From Fragum whitleyi (Eukaryota; Mollusca; Bivalvia; Cardiida; Cardiidae), in NCBI GenBank assembly GCA_948146395.1, contig OX411558.1:35024350-35088349 (forward strand): DNA of 64,000 nucleotides, in the 5' to 3' direction. Below are positions 31,673-42,724 of this stretch, one piece after another; positions within the stretch are counted from its first letter, which is position 1; each line of letters opens with the position of its first letter. The position numbers and the translations under genes are program-made. The notes under the pieces were generated by a model. That model ran no database searches. It was not told where the DNA came from and was given only the letters and a program-made list of their open reading frames with translations.

Positions 31673-34124
31673 TTGTGTTGCAATTAAATAGAACTTATAT
31701 TAAAAGGGAATTAATTGTTCTTAAATTGCATTTTTCTAAATCAGACCAGTTGCAACTAGACTTGTTGCAAAGCGGACAAATTCTCCTAACCAGCGCTTTT
31801 CCAAGTAAACGTGCCATCAGTGTATAATGCATTAACAATAAAAAAAGTAGTTCCATGATTCTAGGTCAATTTGTTCTTAGAGTCAGGAAATAGTGTTCGA
31901 CCTAAGTTTGATTGTGACCTTGACCCGTGACCTTCATAACCATGAACAATAGGGTTCTTCCTATGGGTCATTGGAAACTATTTCACAAAGTTGCGTAATT
32001 CCAGGTAACTTCGTCCTTGAATTAGAGTTCAAGCACATCTTTTTGGATAAAATTCATTTGTGAGATTGACCTTTCTGAATCTAAAACAAAAGGAGACTTC
32101 TTATGGTCATGGCAACACCTGTATGTAGTTTCATGATTCTAGATCAGTTGCAGTGGTTCTTGCGTTAGAGATGTAATCGAAAAGGTCTTCGGAAGGACAG
32201 ACAGACAAGCTGAAACCACTTTTATCTACTCTACTTCGTATCTGTGGGATATATAATTGGGATATATAATTTGGAACTTGATTGCTATTATAAGTTCAAC
32301 TGAACTACCTTAACACATTTTTTTTTTCTGAAACCAAGACGTCAAAGACAAATACCTCAACCGCTCGATAATTTGATAATTAATTCATCTCAGTCTATTA
32401 ATACTCCTGCTGTAAAAAAAGCTCTAGCAGACAAAAATACTAAAATCTGCATTCAAAGTTTATGTAAAGCGTAGACTGCCTGCTTTTTAATTAATTATTG
32501 TGGAGAATAATAAGACTTACTGATTAAAATGTCCGTTAAATCGGCATTTTGTTTGAAATAAAATTTGAATTCAGCAGGATAAGGGCTAAAAAGAACATTG
32601 CCTATGGGTTCCTGACTCATGGTTGTTGGGTGTTGGATAGAGGATAAAAGAATTCAATCGAAGAGGGTCGCAATTCGCACTAAAAGGGTATATAATTAAT
32701 CAACCGCCTTGATGGTATAGCCTTTTTCGATAATGAGCATACATCCCAGGTTTCGAATGACAACTTTTTTAAATTTCAGGGTTAGTGCAAAATGACAATA
32801 TTATCGCACAAGGACAACACATATGATCACGCTGAGGCTATAGCTGTGCTTCCGGTTTTTCTCTGAAAACAGCCTTGGAACAAATCTACATACATGAAGT
32901 TTCTAGTTTTCTTGTTTATCTACAAGTATTTTTTTTAAAAACAAAAGTTGAACCTATTTATTTTACATCGATTGGGAAACAAGTTCTTACAGCATAGATT
33001 AATCCCTCTCGTACTCGCGCCGAATGTGTGGGCCAATGAAAGAACCAAGATCGATAGCCGCTCCCGGGGAATCGAACTCAGGACCTTTTCAAGAGTCAAG
33101 AGGCCGAAGCTCTATCTCTAGACCACGGATACCACAATTCTTTTCTTCAATGCACTTTCAAACAAGCAACAAGTGCAACAAACAACACGAAGAAAAATCC
33201 AGACGTACAATTAAGAAATATCGTCTAGCATTAATTTCGCGGGAATTTGATTCCACTCCTATTTTGAAATAATTTTGTATGGTCTGACATTATCGGAGGT
33301 CGGAAATGACACGAAAAATAAGTTGCCTCCTCCACTGTTAGGCATTAAAACATACAACTGTTGCACTTGTTATGGTGAACAGATGTATAACGCAATTATA
33401 CGCAGTTGCATTACTACTAACTGCGTTACACGTTATCTACATAGAATATCATATCAGTATGTTATTCGAAAATGCATGTGGTCATTTACTTTTGATCCCT
33501 CAAAATATCCTAAGGTGTGTTTTGCGTAAAACACCTTGTACACGCCAACATGTTGCATTTTCTCCAGATTTCCTTGGTTTGCTCACCTTCGGACGATTTT
33601 ACAATTCGCATGTTTCGAACTTTGGGAACTAATTCTTTAAAATTAAGGATATTTTCAAACAAACATATATATGAAGGAACGTAAAAGCGAAATTGCCAGG
33701 CCGTCGTCTGGTCGCCGTTTGACTGGTGACAATCTGTTCCGTATTTAAGAAAAAATCGCGAAAAATGTTACCTGAAGCGAGCGATTTTCCATCTCTCCTT
33801 TTCAAAAAAAAAGTAACGTGGTTTATAATCCCTGAGAAAAATTATAATCATTTTTAAAAGTTAACTATCTTGCCGTTGAATAACCAACACCTCATAATAA
33901 CACCTTGGTTAACTTTGGCATGTGAGGTTTTTTGCGCTTTTTGATTTGTTCTTAAACCATTTCTTGAACAGCGAAAGCCTACCAGGCAGCATATAAGAGA
34001 GAATTCTGCTACTTCTACTTCAGTTGACCGTTCAAATAATGATTCGCACCCTCACCTTTTTCCGGGTGGTGACATTCTTACGTAATTATTTATTTATTTC
34101 GGATGCTCGCTGTGTAAACATGTA
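31673..34124. other. junction region between the duplication copies
   Basis: I cannot assign this stretch to either copy, because copy B is cut off by the window edge at the equivalent of 31672. It may be the right part of copy A or single-copy spacer. It contains a dispersed repeat with 'gtgaccttgacccgtgacctt' and 'ggacagacagacaagctg' (31855-32235) and a SINE at 32941-33133. Open frames at 33024-33632 overlap the SINE head and lack any domain. Confidence 0.5.
32941..33133 (-). mobile_element. tRNA-derived SINE, full head and body
   Basis: Read on the minus strand it starts GGTATCCGTGGTCTAGAGAT (A-box-like), has a good B box GAGTTCGATTCCCCGGGAG, then the body GATCTTGGTTCTTTCATTGG..CATTCGGCGCGAGTAC..GTAAGAACTTG..AATCGATGTAAAATAAAT. 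Head plus body is about 190 bases. Body relatives lie at 30965-31090, 63296-63421 and, strongly diverged with a tRNA-like head, 41550-41712. Confidence 0.75.
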
Positions 34125-34604
34125 CCACAAAAAGGGACTAGATCTACTAGACGTAGATGCAGTTGCTATGACAGTTCTAAGTGACTTTTTAAAAGATTCA
34201 TACGATTTCTTCACGTCTTTGCGAAAATAAACAGTTCACTGCTGTAAATAAAAAAATCCGATTGCCCAATCAAATCGCTCATTTATATCTGGCTGACTGT
34301 TGACCTTCGGCATTTCCGCCATGTTGTTTCCTCGAACATTTTCCTTGAAGGGCGTCTAATACGTCGTAACTACAGCTTGGATCCAGTAGTATTTCAAACG
34401 CCTTCTACTTTGTTATACGATAATAATATTTATGTTTTTTGGTCGCAATAATGGTTCATATGAAATCCCGCACAGTGTGAGCAGTGAAAAACTATCGTTT
34501 AGATAATTAATGAAAACTTCTCTACTTGAGATAAATACTTTTAATAATATCATATATTTTAAGCTGGGAAATTTTTCAGGAAAAACCCGAGGAAGTATGA
34601 TCAC

Positions 34605-34853
34605 CTTGTTGTCGTTCGCGTTGGTGCTGGCGTTTTTGTGGGCAAGACAAACTTTAACCTTGTCAAAATCTCTGTTGGTATTGAAAATAACTTCATGAAA
34701 CTTGACATGTATGTTTACCTTTACAAGAGCAATCCAGACTATCAAGGGGGTAACTCTCGAAGTATTTTTGTGAGAGTTATGCCCCCTTTTCGACTTTTTG
34801 TGCATTATCCAGCACCTACAGCCTAGCGTTGCACCCATAGGTGGTTCTCTTGT
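34605..34853. repeat. 250-bp dispersed repeat ending GGTTCTCTTGTT (copy B)
   Basis: Paralogue of 11822-12068 with scattered substitutions. It is the source of the 141-codon minus-strand open frame at 34413-34838, which is not open in copy A. Confidence 0.6.
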
Positions 34854-35012
34854 TACACTACGAATTCACACCTGATGAAGGAGGCTGTGTCGCCGAAAGC
34901 TAGTGTAAAAATGTAATACAATAAATAGAAAATGAATTTCATCAGCTGCAAATTCGTAGGATTCACCCGATGAAGTCGGCTGTGCCATCGAAAGCTATTG
35001 TAAAAATATAAT
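34853..35012. repeat. paired motif repeat with CTGATGA..GAAA (copy B)
   Basis: The 8-bp stem TTACACTA (34853-34860) with TAGTGTAA (34901-34908), CTGATGA (34872-34878) and GAAA (34895-34898) are all preserved. In addition CTACGAATTCACACCTGATG (from 34858) pairs imperfectly with CATCAGCTGCAAATTCGTAG (ending 34960), giving a larger foldback. Confidence 0.4.
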
Positions 35013-35913
35013 ATGAGCCTGTTCGTGAGATTTCCAACAATTTCAAATAGGCACAAAGCAAACACTCTGACAAGCCTGTGCATCCGCACGGCCTGGTCAG
35101 AGTATTCACTATACGATTAGTAGATAGATAAGGTCTTAAAGTATCTGTATACCATCAGGTAACTTTATATTTATAGTATGTGACTGTCTAGGCTGCTCAA
35201 TGTTTGCAAATCACTAACATTTCAAATTGATGGAAATGTCACGCGCAGGCTCATATTATATTTAGATAATGAAAGTACAAGTTACTTAAATCTCATTTTG
35301 GTCACCCACGTACATTACACTATAGCCTGATTCCATTCCTCTAGTCGCTCTATGACTCTTTTTTAGGAATTCATGTAATCAACTGTTAAATTTCATTAAT
35401 TAAACCTCTAATCAAGTAACATATTTAATTACCAGGCAAAATGTCCTTCGGTGTGTCAATGCACTGACAGTACTGATGGTGGGCGTCCCATGTTGAAAAG
35501 TAGAAGGAATTATTTTGTCGAAGAAAATGGTGTCTTACACGATTAATAAAATCATAACACCTTAGTCGGTGAATTGCACTTTCATATTTGGGTCACTAAC
35601 ATAAAAATTCATTGGAAAAAAGTTTTTTTATGATATGTTGGCCAAAATTAAACTTAATCTTTTTTAATCCGCTGAATGGTAAATTGTTTCAAATGAAATT
35701 GCAATGCAGTTTGAAGTGATTTTACATTTTAACCAGTTTTGCACACAATTTCCCCACAAAGAAAAAATAGAAAGTATGCAAAGTTAGCTGCGATCAGACT
35801 CGACGTCTGTGCTGCCTGGTCATAGTTTGCATTGTATGTCAAAGTAGTGTGTACAGAAAGAAAACGGTTAATTCGTTGTGAATAGCAATTCATTCTTCGC
35901 CAAGATTTATGTA

Positions 35914-36091
35914 CAGTCAAACCTGTGCTAGCGGACACCTGTATTCAGCAAGCAACCTGTCTTAAGCAAGCGGTCACCGAGTTTCCAAATGAACAAATTG
36001 CATTGAAATTTACCTGTATTAAGCATGCACCTGTCTTAAGAAAATACTTTTTGATTGTCCATTGGGTACTTGCTTAAGACAGGTTTGACTG
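35914..36091. mobile_element. Tigger/pogo-like MITE, 178 bp, TA target (copy B only)
   Basis: It begins CAGTCAAACCTGTGCTAGCG and ends ACAGGTTTGACTG, terminal inverted repeats of at least 13 bases, flanked by TA at 35912-35913 and 36092-36093. Copy A has an uninterrupted TATGTACATGTATGTG at the same place (about 13104-13119). CAGTCAAACCTGT termini and a TA duplication match Tc1/mariner-superfamily elements of the Tigger/pogo group. Non-coding. Confidence 0.8.
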
Positions 36092-36295
36092 TATTTGAAA
36101 TGTCTTTGCACTGTAGAGGCTTATATGTCTTTGTATTTGGTCATGTAGTTCGTCTTGACGGCAAGTCGCGTAGGCAAAGTTTCGGTCCTTTTGAGTTTCA
36201 ATGTAACAAGAAGGTCACAAATATAATCGTTATAAAGGAAGAGGGAAACAAAACTCAATTCGTTGCAGCCATAAAGATATTTACATAATCCGCCA

Positions 36296-36559
36296 CTATG
36301 CGTCTAAGGGCGGCTCGGTGTTCTATTTTGGTAATACAACGGACTTCTTGTCTCAAGGTCCGCGGTTCGAAACCCGAATGCGGCAGGAATTTTCAGGAAT
36401 ACTTGTAGCAAGTATCCCGCCAAACTAGAAGTGAACTCGGGTCAGAAAACCAGACGTGTGTATCCGTGCTTTATATTGGACACGATAAAATTACCAAGAA
36501 CGTCTATTTGTAGTAGAGCTAGGGGTTATGAAGCCGGCTCTCCTTTTGTCTGTTTTTTT
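36296..36559 (+). mobile_element. tRNA-derived SINE-like element (copy B)
   Basis: Paralogue of 13331-13584 with the B box CGCGGTTCGAAACCCG intact and about 3% difference by eye. Confidence 0.55.
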
Positions 36560-36678
36560 AGATCACCTTAGCACGATTTTGTTTTATAGAGGGCCTCAGT
36601 GAAAATAAGATTTCATTCATTTATCAGTTTGATCAATGTATGTTGTAAGCTTAATGTGCTACCTTCTCTAAATAAAGA

Positions 36679-36715
<37 letters not shown>

Positions 36716-37180
36716 AGTGCCCAAGGTGAGCTTTTGTGGTCGAGTGATGTCCGTCGTGCGTCGTGTGTCGTCAACATTTAACTTGTAGAAACTCTAGAGG
36801 TCACATTATTTGCCCGATCAACCTGAAATTTAGTCAGAATGATTGTCTTGATCAAACATTGGACAAATTTGAAATTCGGGCGAATGGGGTCAAAAATGAG
36901 GTCACAGGGTCAAATCTCAGAAAAACCTTGTAGACACTCTAGAGGCTATGTTGTTAGCTCAATCAATCTGAAAATTGGTCAGAATGATCATCTTGATGAA
37001 ATCTAGGTCAAGTTTGAAATTGGGTCAAGTGGAGTAAAAAACTAGGTCATGGGGTCAAATCTTAGAAAAAACCATGAAGAAATTTGGTCAAAATTCTTCA
37101 TCCTTTCTAAATCTACTTTACACAATTTTTGACAGTTCATTCAGGTGAGCGATTTAGGGCCACTATAGCCCTCTTGTTTT
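36560..37180 (+). mobile_element. dispersed AGATCACCTTAGCAC element (copy B), interrupted
   Basis: Paralogue of 13585-14060, split near its left end by a 138-base insertion (36577-36714). The remaining sequence matches copy A with scattered changes. Confidence 0.65.
36577..36714 (+). mobile_element. truncated retroposon end with (ATT)n tail (copy B only)
   Basis: The sequence runs 'gagggcctcagtgaaaataa', GTGCTACCTTCTCTAAATAA, then about 12 ATT units to TTATAAG. It replaces the uninterrupted GCACGAAGTACTCAAGG of copy A. A short 5'-truncated fragment with AATAAA and a simple trinucleotide 3' tail is typical of non-LTR retrotransposon insertions. The family is not identified. Confidence 0.6.
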
Positions 37181-38335
37181 TTAATCTCTTATGGTCCTTA
37201 ACATATATGTATATAGCACGGAAAAACCTAAATCATACGCACACCAACTAATTGCATAACCATCCGTTTGCATGTTCATTATTACTAATCCAAAAAGAGT
37301 TAAACGTAAAGTTGTGCTAATTCAATAAGAAAATTAATGATAAAGGCATGGGAGATCCATTCAAAATCAATGTTATTGAAAAAGATATAGAGAATGCCGG
37401 TGGTCTTCCTGGTTTAAGGGGGAGATGGATTTGTCTTACATTAAGAGATCAACAAAAGCTATATATTTTCACGAGTTCAGCCTTTTACAGCTTTTGTTTT
37501 TCACGAAATGGATAAATAAATTATCGTAAACGAAAGACGATTTCTCTTAAAGAGCGACAAATAAATTATATTCAATGTTTTAGTCAATAAATACAGCTGA
37601 CAACTTTAAAGAATTTGGTCTTGCTACTAATATTTCATCTTTCACAAAACAGTACTCTTCTAATGACAATGGTTGGTGTTATGAAAGAACACATGCAAAT
37701 GTAAGCAGTTAAAGAACCATTATTTGTTCTCGTATCCAATATTGGACACAAATAAAATGTTGTTATATGGACTGTAAGTTTACTTTAGCAGCATGTTTAT
37801 TGATAATCCATGTCTGTTTGTCAAGTATGGTATTCATCAGACAGCTTAACATCATAAAAAAAAACCATTGCAACTTTCGATATGGAACTTGAAGAAATAC
37901 ACAATTTTCGTCTGAAATATTTGACAACAGAAAATGGCGAAGTGATACTTCAGCACTATTTCTTCATTGTCTTTGTATAGAATTTATCATCGGCTTTGTG
38001 TAAATGTTACTCCATATTATAAAGAATTTGATTGTTATATTCTTTATTGCTTTTCGTTGATTTATCGAGAAATAATGGTGTATACTCACTTGATAATCTC
38101 ACAACGAACAAGTGAAATAATAAAAAGAAAACAAAACACACATAAAAAAAAAACAAAAAAAAAACATTACCCTACTTTCGATCAATTAACTGTTTTTGGC
38201 GTTATCTTATGGGAGCCCTCCCCCCCCCCCCCCCAAAAAAAAAAATCTTAATGACCTCATGATGGATTTAATCACTTGCAAAGTGACATGCTTGAAGTAT
38301 TTGTCCCAAAGTTTTCATATTCCGTCCAATTTTTA
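37181..38335. other. copy B counterpart of 14061-15264, no gene
   Basis: Collinear with copy A at several percent divergence. It includes local-repeat unit 1 from about 38040 and the C15/A11 run at 38220-38245. No conserved ORF. Confidence 0.5.
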
Positions 38336-38515
38336 CATTAAAGAAATAGAATTATAGTTTGCTTTTTCGTGTAAGATCGATATATTTTCATTTTGTGAAC
38401 AACAAAAGCTATATTTCACCAGTTACTCTACCCCTGAGCAAATATATGTTTTGTTGTTCACACACTCACAAAAAAAGAATGAATCGGTCTTACACTGAAA
38501 CAAATAATTATCCTC
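38336..38515. mobile_element. foldback element of the AACAAAAGCTAT family (copy B, first)
   Basis: Paralogue of 15265-15432: AACAACAAAAGCTATATTTC on one arm and ATATGTTTTGTTGTTC on the other, with CGGTCTTACACTGAAACAAA beyond. Confidence 0.6.
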
Positions 38516-39071
38516 TATTTACTCATATTCGGAATGAAGATCACACCTATCTTTTTAATTCAATTCCACGGTTAATATCACTCGACTCTGTAAAACTTCG
38601 ATTACGCTTTCACCGACATTAATGTCACATGTACAGCTTTTTATGGCATGAAAAGCATAGATCAACTGTCGATAATTATAAAACGCCATACCGAAAGACT
38701 CTGATTTCTTTTATGCTTTTTTGGTGGTTTATAGAGAAATAACGGTAGATTATCACTTGATAATCTCACTGCAAAAGCAGTGAAATTATCAAACACTTAT
38801 ACCCTGCATTATTGTATTACACCTTATCCGACATCATCTATGCGGGGCGAAATAATCGACGTCACAATGAACGTTGCATAGCAGTCACGCGCAAAATGAC
38901 GCGCTTTACGAAAATATGTCCTAGAAATTTCACATTTTGTCTCATTTTTTGCAATAAAGACATAGAATAATCGTTTGTTTTTCGAGTAAGATCGATAAAT
39001 ATTTCATTTCGTCAACAACAAAAGCTATATTTTCACTCTTGTGAAAATATAGTTTTTGTTGTTCACTCAAT

Positions 39072-39797
39072 ATAGGGATGAGTGTCTTTTTCACTGCGTT
39101 TATTGGGGTATAAAGTGCAATTGCCTTAGCACATGGCAAATAACGCCCGTAGGGCGTTATGTTTAAGCCATGTGCTAAGGCAATTGCACTTTATACCCCA
39201 ATAAACGCAGTGAAAAAGATACTCAGCCCTTATAATTGCAATCCTCTTGGTCTAAGAAACCATTAAAGTACTCGCCTAAACATTAAAGTTTCAAGTCTAC
39301 TTTTTGCGCGTATTACACAATCTATTTTTAGATCGTGTATTTTTTCTCACTATCGAAGTTACACGGCATAAAGTTAATCAAATGGTACACAAATAAACGA
39401 CAATTTGACATTCGTAGAGGTAATTAAGATCATAACATAATTTTGACAAGTTATTCTTCATTTCTAACCGAAACTTTCGTGATCGGGCTTAGCTGAGAGG
39501 GTTGCCTGGTGGTCTTCGTCGACTCACTGTAAACATCGACTCAGAATCTTAACCGCATGTTTTTAATCATAAATTCTTTCGCAATAGCTTAATTTCTAAT
39601 TTATTAAATAGCAATATTACGATATGGAAGGGGAACAAGGGGTTTTCGAGTGCCTACAACACAGGACATGCAGATCGAAGGTCGGGGGTTTCCCGATAGA
39701 CCTATTGCATTTTATACAGAAATAAAGTGCAATGGATTTCCCCACGTGATGCGATTTAAACCAATCAACATTCTTTATCATATTAGATTGCAATTAT
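39072..39797. mobile_element. 726-bp insertion of unknown class (copy B only)
   Basis: Copy A reads CTCAATGAAATAT without interruption; copy B inserts 726 bases between CTCAAT and TGAAATAT. The left end is a 160-bp near-perfect palindrome (39073-39234). After it, ATAATTGCAATC (39233-39244) is inverted at the right end as GATTGCAATTAT (39786-39797), so an element of about 565 bases with 12-base terminal repeats may lie beside, or have been invaded by, the palindrome. Neither part encodes a protein. Superfamily not assigned. Confidence 0.6.
39073..39234. repeat. 160-bp near-perfect palindrome
   Basis: The arm AGTGTCTTTTTCACTGCG..TTATTGGGGTATAAAGTGCAATTGCC..TTAGCACATGGC is followed by its complement with only a few mismatches. 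The centre AATAACGCCCGTAGGGCGTTAT is itself palindromic. As RNA or single strand it would form one long hairpin. Confidence 0.85.
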
Positions 39798-40544
39798 TGA
39801 AATATAAATCGATCTTTCACTGAAACAAATGATTATCTTCTATATAATTTTACGCATCCACCTGTCCTCCTGCCTAGCTGTCTGCAAAATTTGATTAAAA
39901 GCTCTTAGAAATGCCAATTACCAACATACACTATTCTTGGTTGGTATAAAAGTATATCTGTAGATAAGGAGATAAGATACTCCAACAAGATTAAGAATTA
40001 GATAGTCTATCAAGTGCAACCTTCTGAAATGAATATGCCTGTTTGGGATAAATACAGGTTTCACTAGCGCACCGTTTTAATTGAAATTTTGACTATTTTG
40101 TAAAGCAAAAAATCTAACAATTTCATAAGACAAAGTTGAAACACCTTATGCAATACCATACAACAACGTCGACAGATAACTGCAGTTGTTGCGTGTTTTA
40201 TTTTGACAGAATTATTGTAAACTGTATGAACAATTAATACTTTCTAGAAGAGATGAATCGATCTTACATCAAAATATTTGTACAAAAACATTTTATGCTG
40301 ATCGTGTGTATATTTTCTTTTCTTCTTTAAACTAATTTACACCAAACGTTTAATCTTTTATTTATTCGTATTATTTGTTCTTCGTATTATTTGGACTTTT
40401 ACACTACTGAAAGCCTGTTTGATTTATGTCCTTAAAATAACTTAAAGGTACCGTATTTTTTATAACTTTTGTTTTACAGATGTGAGAAGATAAGAAAATA
40501 GTCCAAAATACATCTGCGATATTTACAAAATACTAGTAGATCGT

Positions 40545-40670
40545 TACCGGGCAGATGATGCACCGAAACCGGCCCTGCTTTCACAATGAGGAAACGGTGC
40601 AAACTGCCTGTAAATTTCACCCCGATTTGCATGTAACTTAACGTGCAAAGCCGGATATAATTTGAAAACA
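40545..40670. repeat. GC-richer dispersed repeat (copy B)
   Basis: Paralogue of 16780-16905: GGGCAGATGATGCACCG, then 'gtgcaaactgcctgtaaatt' and 'cgtgcaaagccgg'. A reversed, diverged relative lies at 1840-1965 next to the left-edge gene. Confidence 0.5.
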
Positions 40671-40755
40671 TTTTTCACTGCTTAGCCAACCTGCACGCAC
40701 GGCTGACCGATAACCGGCGATGGGTGGCCGATGCTTTATAACGACTTCCACTTTA

Positions 40756-42303
40756 GAGAGCGTTTACACTGTATGTTTAAACAGATGTGAAAAAGCACAT
40801 GTGTAAAAGCGTATCTGTCTTTTTGCGTTTACACTGTATGCTTTTACATATCTGCTTCATTTGACCTCGGTCATGACTGTCAGTCATTTTCAAGATCAAA
40901 TAGTGTATTGAATTACTGGAAAGAAGAGGGAAAATTTTATCGCTAACTGAAACCAAATGTATATTTGAATAATTTGATTTTATTTGTATCCATCAATATT
41001 CCTATAATCTGATTGGCTTAAAATTGGTTTCATTGTGCAATGAAAGCAATTTTGGGTATGCAGCTACTTTGTAAGCTTCCGCGAAAAGCAGTCCAATTGA
41101 AAATAAATATTATTATTGACCTATCTTAGTGATTTGTGCTTCATGATATTAAATTTAAAGATATGAAGAGAATATTTCTTAATTTCATTGAGGTATGAAA
41201 CAAAAAAATCCTAATCATACTTATACCTGAATGCGAATTGCGTATGGATACAGTGTGATTATGTTTTTAGTTTCACACCTCAATGATATCAATAAATAGT
41301 ATCTTCATCACTTAAATGATAATAAAGACATTGAAATTTAGCTCAATTAATTTATTTGAATCCTTTTCTCCTACTTAAGTTGTTTTAAACCTGGAAAATG
41401 GTCACAGAATTTTTTGTTTCTGTAATTAATTATTTGATCTCTTTTCTGAACATTTGTTTCACAAAATATTTTATTTCTAATTTAATTTGAGACTTAAAGT
41501 AACAATAAAAACTAATTACTCGTCACAACTTAATACTTGATATATAACCAACAAATCATCATCGCGTCGCTAAGCACTTGTCTCTCAATTGAGAGGAGCC
41601 TGGAGATATTCGATTCCCGAAAATGCCATTGATCTAGCTTAATTCTCTTACTTATCCGTAACATTTGGTGCCAGTATTTGAGGATTTCACAGGAAGTAGA
41701 ATGGACATTTTTTTCTTTAGACATATTCTTTATTGACACAAACTTACATAAAGTATGGAGAGGGAGTTTTAAGAACTTGAACCTAGATTGATATTAATCA
41801 TATAAATTGAATAGGCATAAACAAAGGTGATCAGAGTAGACAATTAAGTACAGTAGAATGATTCCTGGCATATAGACTGACTAAGGTGAATATGTTCTGA
41901 AATTTCCTGATAGGTCAGTAAATTGCAATGGGTATTTAAACATATTATTTTTCAGTTTTATACATAATACATGTAATTATTTTTCAATATACTAAGTGCC
42001 ACTGGAAAAACTTATAAATTTTCTCCCTGGTCAATGAAGGAATTATATTTCACAAAATATGTCTATTTGACAGGCATTCTGAGAGAGCTGACCAGTAATT
42101 GTTTATTTTATCAGCTTATCAGCAGGTCATCAAGGGTATCAATGGTCATTTCGGTATTGAAAAGCAGACGGAAATAGAACATGTTCTATTCCGTATGTTT
42201 TGCAGATCTGTTAACAGAACGCTCATTAACTCGGGGTTTACACTGCATGTTTTGACATATGTGAAAAAGCAGATATGAAAAAACATACAGTCTAAACCCC
42301 CTC
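40756..42303. mobile_element. PIF/Harbinger-like non-autonomous element, 1548 bp (copy B only)
   Basis: The left end GAGAGCGTTTACACTGTATG and the reverse complement of the right end GAGGGGGTTTAGACTGTATG are terminal inverted repeats, with further matching (CATATSTGCTTTTTCACAT) inside. TTA at 40753-40755 and 42304-42306 is a 3-bp target duplication; copy A has the single empty site CTTTAAAAC at about 16993-17001. A 3-bp TWA target is characteristic of PIF/Harbinger elements. There is no transposase ORF. A foldback element (41150-41320) and a diverged SINE (41550-41712) lie inside. Confidence 0.75.
41550..41712 (+). mobile_element. diverged tRNA-derived SINE inside the Harbinger-like element
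   Basis: The head has GCGTCGCTAAGCACTTG and a B-box-like GGAGATATTCGATTCCCG. The body TTGATCTAGCTTAATTCTC..AACATTTGGTGCCAGTA..GGATTTCACAGGAAGTAGAAT aligns with the SINE body at 30965-31090 at perhaps 65-70% by eye, including the GCTTTCCAGGAAGCAGAAT segment. Confidence 0.55.
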
Positions 42304-42306
42304 TTA

Positions 42307-42724
42307 AAGCTAGTGTCACACGAACGCTCGACACATCGGTGATAAGTAACCGGCGTATTTCGCGGAATCGATGATAAAGTCAGCTGCGCGTCCACGAATG
42401 AATGGGCTATTACAAAGATTGCAAAGTCGCCGACGTGTTACAAATGAAAGTTTTCCCATGATAAGTATTGGTTGAGAATCTCTGTTTATATTTAAATCGA
42501 AATCCAAATAATTATATTTGTATTGCTCTGACCTTTGATTGAAGTTCGGATAGCGTCGAAAAGAAAACACTTCATCAAAAAGAAGACAATTTTAACAAAG
42601 TAATCCTAATAGAGCACACAACCCCCTATTAGAGATGATTGATTCAAATTCCGCTTCGAGCCAGCTTTACAAAAATCCATTAGTTCAATCTTCCTTTATA
42701 AGATGTCATCCCAGATAATTTGTC
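42307..42724. other. copy B stretch matching 17000-17430, no gene
   Basis: Collinear with copy A. It holds short overlapping minus-strand frames that are not conserved. Confidence 0.5.

Larger units (their letters stand above)
38958..39842. mobile_element. foldback element of the AACAAAAGCTAT family (copy B, second), split
   Basis: Paralogue of 15880-16035. The left arm and centre are at 38958-39071 and the right part (TGAAATATAAATCGATCTTT..ACTGAAACAAATGATTATC) resumes at 39798. The 726 bases between are a later insertion. Confidence 0.6.

Noticed and set aside
34413..34838. 141-codon minus-strand open frame
   Set aside because: It spans the 250-bp dispersed repeat, and the paralogous copy A frame is interrupted, so there is no sign of selection on a protein.
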